Of a stretch of DNA of 64,000 nt, positions 33,278-41,300 are shown in pieces (the stretch's first letter is position 1; every line of letters begins with the position of its first letter). Below the pieces are notes generated by a model. It saw nothing but the letters and a program-made list of their open reading frames with translations. It was not told the DNA's origin and searched no databases. The stretch spans positions 930,001 to 994,000 of the forward strand of contig CAWDZA010000015.1 of the NCBI GenBank assembly GCA_963806635.1, in the 5' to 3' direction. The stretch is from CAVVEQ01 sp963806635 (lineage in GTDB: Bacteria; Chloroflexota; Anaerolineae; Anaerolineales; Anaerolineaceae). The position numbers were made by a program, and so were the translations under genes.

Positions 33278-34324
33278 ATGCAAAAACACCTGCCTGTAAC
33301 TTGTGGAAATTCTTTGAAATTAATTTTCTTTTTCTCTTGCCTGCAAATTTTCGTTTTATCCGGGTGCGGGTTGCAGGAGAAATTGGTCAAGCCGACTCCG
33401 ACCATCCCTGTCCCTGTTTTTTCCACACCTACCCCCGGTCCGCTCGGCACCACTGACAACCCGCTTATCCTGGGGATTGTGAACCCCGCGAATGATCCGT
33501 CCATCGAATCCGCTGCCCAGGGTTTGAGAGAAAAACTCGCAGCTTATACGCTGCTATCAACAAATGTAATTGTTTATCCCGATTATTCGGCAATGATGGA
33601 CGATCTTGCCCTGGGAAAAGTTCATATCCTCTGGCTGCCACCCGCTACATATTTGGGGGCTCACGATAGAGGTCTGGCGTCTATCAGCCTGCTTTCCAAT
33701 CATTTTGGAGTCTATTATTACGGATCCCAATTCCTGGCAAATCAGGCCAGTGAATTTACGCGCGCTTTCGATCCTGTAAGCGGGAAGAACAACATAACCG
33801 CTGAGCAATCCCTGGCGCAGTTAAAGGATAAGCGACCCTGTTGGGTGGGAACTGATTCGTTATCGGGGTACTATGTTCCCCTGGGATTGCTCAATGAGAA
33901 CAAGATACCTGTTCTGCCAGGCGCTTTTTTGCAGAACCACCCCGCGGTGGTGAGGGCGCTCTATATTCGCGGGATCTGTGATTTTGGGGTAACCTTTGCC
34001 CTGCTGGGCGACCCCCGTACCGCTTCGACTGTTCAAAATGATCTGACCGACGCGCTGGATCAAATACCCGTGATCTACAGGACGGATGGCGTCATCCCCA
34101 ACCTGGGGTTGGCATATTCTTACAATGTTCCTACGGAATTGCGTCAGAGCCTGGATGGATTTTTCCTCGCAGCCATTCGCAACGACATTGACCGTGGGGC
34201 ACTTTCCACCGCCCTCGATTACGAAATTCAGGACCTACAAAAGGTCGATGATTCTGTCTACGACCGCTTGCGTGAATTGCTTAAAGCTTCCGGTGCCGAT
34301 CTTCAATCCCTGGTTGGCTGGTGA
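33278..34324 (+). CDS. PhnD-like phosphate/phosphonate-type substrate-binding lipoprotein
   Basis: The 348-residue protein has a signal sequence ending in lipobox LSGC (VLSGCGLQ), a Pro/Thr linker and a periplasmic binding domain of the PhnD type: NPLILGIVNPANDP, ALGKVHILWLPPATYLGA, DKRPCWVGTDSLSGYYVP and RGICDFGVTFALLGDPRT. Such proteins capture phosphonate, phosphite or related small anions. No permease or ATPase gene is adjacent, so it may work with a transporter elsewhere or as a sensor. It follows lipM by 22 bases and has only a weak ribosome site. Confidence 0.72.
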   Translation: MQKHLPVTCGNSLKLIFFFSCLQIFVLSGCGLQEKLVKPTPTIPVPVFSTPTPGPLGTTDNPLILGIVNPANDPSIESAAQGLREKLAAYTLLSTNVIVYPDYSAMMDDLALGKVHILWLPPATYLGAHDRGLASISLLSNHFGVYYYGSQFLANQASEFTRAFDPVSGKNNITAEQSLAQLKDKRPCWVGTDSLSGYYVPLGLLNENKIPVLPGAFLQNHPAVVRALYIRGICDFGVTFALLGDPRTASTVQNDLTDALDQIPVIYRTDGVIPNLGLAYSYNVPTELRQSLDGFFLAAIRNDIDRGALSTALDYEIQDLQKVDDSVYDRLRELLKASGADLQSLVGW

Positions 34325-34355
34325 AATTCCTGCGTACTTAAAGGCGATTTTTGCG

Positions 34356-34361
34356 TAAAAT
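34356..34361 (+). promoter_or_regulatory. -10 box of the sanA-like gene, leaderless arrangement
   Basis: TAAAAT, then ATTGCGA (7 bases), then ATG at 34369. No Shine-Dalgarno sequence is present. It favours this ATG over an in-frame TTG at 34351 that lies before the box. Confidence 0.45.
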
Positions 34362-34368
34362 ATTGCGA

Positions 34369-34998
34369 ATGTTCTTCTTAATTCTGCTCATTCTACTTGT
34401 GCTGGGAGTGCTATTGCTTGCTATCCCACGTTTCATCACTGGCATTTATTCCAATCCCAGGATCAATTCGGTTTCAAATGCCAGCCCTGAAAGAGTTGCG
34501 ATTGTATTCGGGGCCGGTCTTCGCAGGGATGGCACACCCACCACCATCCTGCGTGACCGGGTGGAAACTGCTGCTGCGCTCTATAAACAGGGTAAAGTGG
34601 AAAAACTGCTCTTCAGCGGAGATAACAGTTTTCTGGATTACAACGAACCCGGCTCCATGAAGGAATATGCCCTCCAGCTCGGAGTCCCCGAGCAGGATAT
34701 CGTCCTGGATTTTGCCGGCAGACGCACTTACGATACCTGCTACCGGGCAAAGGCGATTTTTGGACTTGAGCGCGCGCTGCTGGTCACCCAGCCCTATCAT
34801 CTGCCACGCGCGGTTTTCACCTGCAACATGCTGGGGCTGAAAAGCACTGGCGTTTACGCCGATAATTACCCCTACCGAAAGGTATCTCTGGGTTACTGGA
34901 ACCTGCGCGAGCTGCCTGCGACCCTGGTCGCTTTTTGGGAGCTTTATATCAGCAAACCACAGCCCATCCTGGGAAACGCGGAACCAATTTTCAAATAA
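34369..34998 (+). CDS. SanA/YdcF-like DUF218 membrane protein
   Basis: The 209-residue protein has one N-terminal hydrophobic helix (FFLILLILLVLGVLLLAIP) and a DUF218 domain: RVAIVFGAGLRRDGTPT, LFSGDNSFLDYNEPGSM, FAGRRTYDTCYRAK and ALLVTQPYHLPRAVF. Relatives such as E. coli SanA influence envelope permeability to vancomycin and detergents; the biochemical activity is not established. The start is ATG 34369, 7 bases after a TAAAAT box. The HD-domain gene follows 10 bases after the stop, suggesting co-transcription. Confidence 0.78.
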   Translation: MFFLILLILLVLGVLLLAIPRFITGIYSNPRINSVSNASPERVAIVFGAGLRRDGTPTTILRDRVETAAALYKQGKVEKLLFSGDNSFLDYNEPGSMKEYALQLGVPEQDIVLDFAGRRTYDTCYRAKAIFGLERALLVTQPYHLPRAVFTCNMLGLKSTGVYADNYPYRKVSLGYWNLRELPATLVAFWELYISKPQPILGNAEPIFK

Positions 34999-35008
34999 AG
35001 GATACAAA

Positions 35009-35593
35009 ATGAATCGGACTGAAGCGCTCGCCATGGTGAATGAATTTGTCAAGAATCAGAATCTGGTCAACCATATGCTGTCCGTGGAGGCTGGGCTGGC
35101 TTACTATGCCAGGGAACTCGGTCAGGATGAGGAGAAATGGCGGGTCACGGGGTTGCTGCACGATTTCGACTGGGAAATCCACCCCACCCTGCCCGATCAC
35201 CCGCTCAAAGGCGCACCCATCCTGCGAGAAAGAGGCGTTCCAGAGGAGGTCGTGCGGGCGATCCTCAGCCATTCCGACTTAGCCGAATATCCACGTCAGT
35301 CCCTGCTCGAGAAAGCTCTGTTTGCTTGCGACGAAATCACCGGACTGATTACCGCCGTGTCGCTCGTCCGTCCGTCAAGGTCCTTGTACGATCTGGAGGC
35401 TTCATCCGTCAAAAAGAAGTGGAAGGATAAAGCCTTCGCTGCCGGCGCCAACCGGCAGGAGATGGAACTTGGCGCACAGGAATTTGGCGTGGAGCTATGG
35501 TCTCACGTGGATAATATGATAATAGCGATGCGCCCCATCGCCTCTGAACTCGGGTTGGCGGGTAATCTCAACCCGGATGGATCACCCATCTAG
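35009..35593 (+). CDS. HD-domain phosphohydrolase
   Basis: The 194-residue protein has the HD metal-binding pattern: His in NHMLSVEAGLAYYAREL, the HD doublet in VTGLLHDFDWEIHPT, a further His in PDHPLKG, His in ILSHSDLAEYP, and Asp in CDEITGLITA. HD proteins of this size hydrolyse phosphate esters or nucleotides; the substrate is not known. Ribosome site AAAGGA lies before ATG 35009. It ends convergently with gyrA, 49 bases apart. Confidence 0.8.
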   Translation: MNRTEALAMVNEFVKNQNLVNHMLSVEAGLAYYARELGQDEEKWRVTGLLHDFDWEIHPTLPDHPLKGAPILRERGVPEEVVRAILSHSDLAEYPRQSLLEKALFACDEITGLITAVSLVRPSRSLYDLEASSVKKKWKDKAFAAGANRQEMELGAQEFGVELWSHVDNMIIAMRPIASELGLAGNLNPDGSPI

Positions 35594-35642
35594 GAGAGTT
35601 CCGCCAGAATATTAAGTAAGTTTTCACCTTCTCGATCTGACT

Positions 35643-38246
35643 CTATTTATCAGATACGGAAGGTTTTCTTTTGGATCTGGTCTTTGTGACAACCTTCTTC
35701 TGACGTGGAGGATTCTTCAGTTTTTCGGATGCAGGTTTTGCCTTTTTGCTGCCAGCCCTGGGTTTTACCAATTTCTTACCCTTATTTTTGGGACCTGCGC
35801 TGGTGCCGCTGGCAAGTTTCCGATCGGTAGCAAGGGTGATGATCCTTTCAACTTCGTCCCCGGGCTTCAATCTTATAATTTCCAAACCAATCCGGGTTCG
35901 TTTCCCCAGTTCGATCTCATCCATTCGGAAGGATTGCAATACAGATTTCCGCAGCATAACCATAACCGAACGGTTGCGATGATCGCTGAAACTGTTAATG
36001 ATTTTTGCCTCTCCAGTCACCTTCACTGCGGATACCCCCCTCCCATAACGGCCCTGCCGCGGATACTCTTCGGCTGGCAGCCGCCAACCTTTACCAGTGG
36101 AATCCAATACGATCACCTGGCTGCCAGGGCGTATAACCCCGGACCCCGCGACGTAATCCTCCCCTTGCAGTTTGATCCCATTCACGCCGGCGGACACCAG
36201 GCCCATCGAGCGGACTTCATTTTCAGAAAAACGGATCGCTGCCGCATCTCGCGTAATCAGGATCAAATCATCCTCGCCCGTGGTGAAAAAGGCAGACTGC
36301 AATTCATCACCAGGATTTATTTTCACTAGGGGGAACATTTGAGAGGAAGGACCTGGCAGGTCGCTCACGAGGCTTTTCTTGACCAACCCTTGGCGAGTAA
36401 CGGTGATCAGGTACTGGGGAGGAAGACCGGCTTCCTCCCTTGGAATTACAAACCCAGTCGTCAATTTTCCAGGATCGCTGAAAGGCGTGGCTTTTTCCAG
36501 AAGCGTACCCCCCCCTGGCTGATCCGCCTCCGGGAGAGTATGGATGGCGAAAGCCGCAGCCATTCCGTCCTTGCCAACCAGGTACAGGGTTTGGTGAGTA
36601 TCGGCCTTCACAACAAGTGAAGGCGCCAACTTTCCAGAAAACTTTGGCGTTGTAGAAATATTTTTCCGGGATATCAACCCATCACCAGTTATCTGCACCC
36701 ATGTCTCCGCTGCCTCGGTAAGGTCCGCCAGGGTCAGTCTTTGGTGATTCGTCTCGCCTTTTTTCAGCGATACGATCTGGGTGCGCCGGCGGTCGTTGAA
36801 TTGATTCTTGACCTCCAGTAATTCCTCCGCCACAACATCGCGGAGTTTCCGGGCGGAGCGCAGCAGCCCTTCCAGTTCTTTGATCTTCGCCGCCAGCGCT
36901 TTGAACTCATCCTCGATCTTTTTACGTTCCAACGCAGCGAGACGTTTAAGCGGCATATCCAGTATGGCATTGGCCTGGATCTCGCTAAGCTTAATTTTCT
37001 TCATCAGCTTTATCCGTGCCTGCTCTGTATCTGCAGACCCGCGAATGAGCGCGATGATCTCATCCAGATATTTGAGCGCGATTCGCAGCCCTTCCAGGAT
37101 GTGCAGCCGCGCCTGGGCTTGTTTGAGGTCAAATTCACTGCGCCGGCGCACCACCTGCAAGCGGTGCTCCAGAAACACCCGCAACGCCTGTTTGAGGGCC
37201 AGCAGCCTGGGCTCGCCGTTGACCAAAGCAAGCAGATTTATCCCGATCGTGATCTGCATGGGGGTGTGCTTATAAAGGTCACGTAGAATTTTTTCAAAAT
37301 CCGCGCCGAGTTTCAGTTCTATCACCACCCGCATGCCGTGCCTGTCGGATTCATCGCGAAGATCCGCGATGCCCTCCAGTCTCCCTTCCCTCACAAGCTC
37401 GGCGATCCTTTCGATCAATGTGGATTTATTGACCGTGTAGGGCAGCTCGGTGATGATCACCCGGAAGCGTCCGCGGGTCATCTCTTCCTTGTGGACGCTG
37501 CCTCGCAGCACCACCCGGCCCTTTCCTGTGGCATAGGCAGCCTGGAGCTGGTTTTCCTCTCCCTCCAGGATGATAATACCGCCGGTCGGAAAATCCGGCC
37601 CCTTGATGTACTTCATCAGGGTTTCGATATGCACGTTATCCAGGGAATCCCACGAGTGCAGCATGTGTATCAGGGCATCCACCACCTCGCCCAAGTTGTG
37701 GGGTGGAATATTGGTGGCCATACCCACTGCGATGCCGCTGGCCCCATTTACCAGCAGGTTCGGTGCTGCGGCTGGTAAAACAGTGGGCTCATCCAATGTA
37801 TCGTCAAAATTGCGGCTGAAATCCACAGTGTCTCGGTCGAGTTGTGCCAGGAGTTCGATCGCGAGAGGACTCAAACGCGCTTCTGTATAGCGCATCGCCG
37901 CGGGTGGGTCGCCATCCACGCTGCCAAAGTTGCCCTGGCCGTCCACAAGTATCGCCCGCATGGTGAAATCCTGCGCCAGCCTGGCCATGGCTTCATACAC
38001 TGCCATATCCCCGTGGGGATGATATTTCCCGAGCACTTCGCCTACAATGCGGGCGGATTTCTTGAATCCGGTATCCGCCCGGATGCCCATATCGTACATG
38101 GAATAGAGGATCCTGCGTTGGACTGGTTTCAACCCGTCACGGGCATCCGGCAGCGCCCTGGAAACGATCACGCTCATGGCGTAATCCAGGTAGGATTGCT
38201 GCATCTCCTTATCGATATCCACTTTGCGGATCATACCCATGTCCAT
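35643..38246 (-). CDS. gyrA: DNA gyrase subunit A
   Basis: This 867-residue type IIA topoisomerase subunit breaks and rejoins DNA, working with GyrB (absent here). The catalytic tyrosine is Tyr120 in AAMRYTEARL. The quinolone-determining segment reads KYHPHGDMAVYEAM, so the E. coli Ser83 position is Met81 and Asp87 is Glu85. The tower, coiled coil and six-bladed C-terminal wrapping domain follow. The GyrA box is QGRYGRG (731-737), a departure from Q(R/K)RGG(R/K)G that leaves some ParC ambiguity. A Lys-rich tail ends the chain. AGGAGA precedes ATG 38246, and a consensus-like promoter is just upstream. Confidence 0.9.
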   Translation of the reverse strand: MDMGMIRKVDIDKEMQQSYLDYAMSVIVSRALPDARDGLKPVQRRILYSMYDMGIRADTGFKKSARIVGEVLGKYHPHGDMAVYEAMARLAQDFTMRAILVDGQGNFGSVDGDPPAAMRYTEARLSPLAIELLAQLDRDTVDFSRNFDDTLDEPTVLPAAAPNLLVNGASGIAVGMATNIPPHNLGEVVDALIHMLHSWDSLDNVHIETLMKYIKGPDFPTGGIIILEGEENQLQAAYATGKGRVVLRGSVHKEEMTRGRFRVIITELPYTVNKSTLIERIAELVREGRLEGIADLRDESDRHGMRVVIELKLGADFEKILRDLYKHTPMQITIGINLLALVNGEPRLLALKQALRVFLEHRLQVVRRRSEFDLKQAQARLHILEGLRIALKYLDEIIALIRGSADTEQARIKLMKKIKLSEIQANAILDMPLKRLAALERKKIEDEFKALAAKIKELEGLLRSARKLRDVVAEELLEVKNQFNDRRRTQIVSLKKGETNHQRLTLADLTEAAETWVQITGDGLISRKNISTTPKFSGKLAPSLVVKADTHQTLYLVGKDGMAAAFAIHTLPEADQPGGGTLLEKATPFSDPGKLTTGFVIPREEAGLPPQYLITVTRQGLVKKSLVSDLPGPSSQMFPLVKINPGDELQSAFFTTGEDDLILITRDAAAIRFSENEVRSMGLVSAGVNGIKLQGEDYVAGSGVIRPGSQVIVLDSTGKGWRLPAEEYPRQGRYGRGVSAVKVTGEAKIINSFSDHRNRSVMVMLRKSVLQSFRMDEIELGKRTRIGLEIIRLKPGDEVERIITLATDRKLASGTSAGPKNKGKKLVKPRAGSKKAKPASEKLKNPPRQKKVVTKTRSKRKPSVSDK

Positions 38247-38280
38247 TTATTTCTCCTGATCTTCTTCTGACAACCTTTCA

Positions 38281-38309
38281 ATCTTACGGATAAATCCAAA
38301 CCCCGTCAA
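38281..38309 (-). promoter_or_regulatory. Sigma-70 promoter of gyrA
   Basis: On the minus strand TTGACG (38309-38304), exactly 17 bases, then TAAGAT (38286-38281). The leader is about 30 bases and contains the AGGAGA ribosome site. It lies just past the rpoC terminator, so gyrA is transcribed on its own. Confidence 0.75.
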
Positions 38310-38310
38310 C

Positions 38311-38345
38311 TTAAAAAATAGGAGGGCTTTTTTCAAAGCCCTCCT
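38311..38345 (-). terminator. Rho-independent terminator after rpoC
   Basis: An 11-bp perfect stem (AGGAGGGCTTT / AAAGCCCTCCT) with a 4-base loop at 38320-38345 is followed on the minus strand by TATTTTTTAA. It lies 18 bases after the rpoC stop. Confidence 0.88.
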
Positions 38346-38363
38346 GAACTATCTTGAGGATCG

Positions 38364-41300
38364 TTATTCAGCCGCCATATCGGGCTTGGGTTCGGTTGCC
38401 CCTTCCGCTGCCGGTTCCACGGCTTCCACTGCTTCCACTGGTTCCGCTGCTTCCACGGCTTCGGTGGCAACTGCTTCCGGCTCGGAGAATCGACCGTGAA
38501 CAAAACCTGTACCCGCCGGGATCAACTTGCCAATAATGACGTTCTCCTTAAGACCGTATAGCGGATCCTGATTGGAGGCAATGGCTGCCCCCGCCAGCAC
38601 CTTAATCGTATGCTGGAAGGAGGAAGCAGAGAGGAATGAGTCGGTGCTCAAGGACGCTTTAGTGACACCCAGAAGCAGCTCTGCGAAACGCGCAGGTTGT
38701 TTGCCTTCGGCAGTTAATTGCTCATTCACTCTTCTGATCTCAAGCCGGTCCAGAACGTCGCTGGGGAGGTATTTTGAATCCCCCGGCCGAATGACCTGAA
38801 CTTTGCCGAGCATCTTGCGGATGATAACCTCAAAGTGCTTGTCATTGATATTTTGACCCTGGGCGCGGTATACCTTCTGGATCTCAGTCATCAGGTATTT
38901 CTGACATTCCTCGCGACCTTTGATCTTGAGGATCTGGTGGGGATTGATCGATCCTTCGGTAATCTGCTGACCGGCTTCCAATTCCTGCCCGTCGCGGATG
39001 ATAAGGCGGGATGTGGTGGGAATTACGTATTCTTCCGACTCCTTGAGCTCGTAGGAAACGATTACCTTGCGTCCTTCAATGCGAACACGGCCGGAGTGCT
39101 GCGCAGTGATGGTGGCTTCACCCATCTCCGCTAATTTCTCGCCTACATTCACTGCGGTTTCATCGCTAGCTAGAATAGTCCACTCATCAGGAACTTCGTA
39201 CTCATCGCTGACCATCTGACTGTGCTCCACAAGCACTGAGCGCATTTCGTTGCCGCGTTCTGAAGTAATGATCTTGGCAGTTCCATTGATCTCACTGATG
39301 ACTGACTCGCCTTTCGGCATCCTGCGAGCTTCAAATAGCTCTTCCACGCGTGGAAGACCGGTGGTGATATCTCCCCCAGCCGCCACACCGCCGGTGTGGA
39401 ATGTGCGCAGCGTGAGCTGCGTGCCAGGTTCGCCAATGGACTCTGCCGCCACAGTGCCGACTGCCGCACCTAACTCCACCAATTTTCCGCGTCCCAGATC
39501 CATGCCATAGCACATAGCGCAGACACCATGGATCAACTCACAAGCGAGGGTTGAACGCACCTTAACGATGTTGACCTTGGCTTCTTCTATCTTGCGGATG
39601 TGGTAATTATCCAGAAGTTCATCTGCCTCAACCAGAATCTCGCCAGTGCCCGGATCCACCGCACGTTCGCACAGCGTGCGCCCGTAGAGTCGCTCGCGGA
39701 AGGATTGCCCGGCCACATCGTCCTCACGCCGGAGATACACACCTTCTTTCGTTCCACAATCCAGCTCGTTGATGATCAAGTCCTGGGCAATATCCACCAG
39801 GCGGCGCGTGAGGTAACCCGCGTCCGCAGTACGAAGCGCCGTATCGGCCAAACCCTTCCGGGCTCCGTGCGTGGAGATAAAGTACTCGAGCGCGGTCAGA
39901 CCTTCGCGGAAGTTGGATTGGATCGGCAGGCGGATGATACGCCCAGCCGGGTCAGCCATCAGGCCGCGCATACCAGCCAGCTGCGAGATGGGTCCGAAAC
40001 CACCCTTGGTGGCGCCAGAATTAGCCATCACTGCCAGGTTTCCATCAGGATCCATGGATTTTTTGACCGCGTCCGAAACCACCTTGGTGGTATTTTGCCA
40101 GATCTCGATGATCCGCTCATTGCGTTCTTGTTCGGTCAGCAGCCCGCGGCGGTAATCTTTCTGAAGGACTTCCACCTCAGACTGGGCATCTGCTAGAATT
40201 TTTTCCTTTTCTGCTGGAACGGTGATATCGTCTACCGCGATGGTCGCGCCGGATTTCATAGCGTACTCGAAGCCAATATCCTTAATTCGGTCGGCAATAT
40301 CGGTGGTCACATCGGGTCCGCAGATTTCATACACCTGCGCGATAAGGTCCTTCACCCCGCCTTTATCCAGCTCTTCGTTCACAAACTGAACTTCCGGAGG
40401 CAGGATGCGGTTGAAGATCACGCGGCCAACAGTGGTATCCACCAGGCGGGTGTCCGCTTCAGGCAGTCGGTCGTTCTGCGCGTCCACCCAGGTGTTCACC
40501 CGAATTTTTACGGCGGTTTGAATATCAACCATGTCGAGCTGCAGGGCGAGCTCGACTTCGTCCATATCTGAGAAGATCTGGCCATCCCCGCGGTGCTTGC
40601 GGTTATCCATGTGGGTCAAGTAATATACCCCCAACACCATATCCTTGGAGGGGCTGATGATTGGCTCACCATCAGCTGGTTTCAGCAAATTCCGGGAGGC
40701 CAGCATCAATGTGCGGGCTTCCAGAACCGCCTTCTCGGAGAGCGGCACGTGCACGGCCATCTGGTCACCGTCGAAGTCTGCGTTGAAGGCGGTGGTCACC
40801 AGAGGATGTAATTGAATGGCGCTGCCCTCGATCAGGATTGGCTCGAAAGCCTGGATACCCAGGCGGTGCAGCGTGGGAGCACGGTTGAGCAGAACTGGGC
40901 GTTCTTTGATGACCTCATCCAGGACTTCCCAGATTTCGGGTTTGTTGCGTTCGATCAACCGGCGGGCACCTTTGACATTGCCTGTGTAGTTGTGATTCAC
41001 CAACCGTGAGATGACGAACGGCCGGAAAAGCTCCAGAGCCATGGTCTTGGGCAGACCGCACTGGTTCAATTTGAGGTTTGGACCGACCACAATCACTGAC
41101 CGGCCAGAGTAGTCCACGCGTTTGCCAAGCAGGTTGCGGCGGAAACGCCCCTTCTTGCCCTTGAGCATGTCACTCAGCGATTTCAACTCGCGGCGGCCGC
41201 GACGTGAAAGCGCCTTACCGCGCTGGGAATTATCCACCAGGGAATCGACTGCTTCCTGGAGCATGCGTTTCTCGTTGCGCACGATCACATCCGGGGCGCC

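Noticed and set aside
34351..34368. TTG start for the sanA-like gene
   Set aside because: The TTG lies upstream of the TAAAAT box; ATG 34369 fits the leaderless spacing and gives a normal signal-anchor start.
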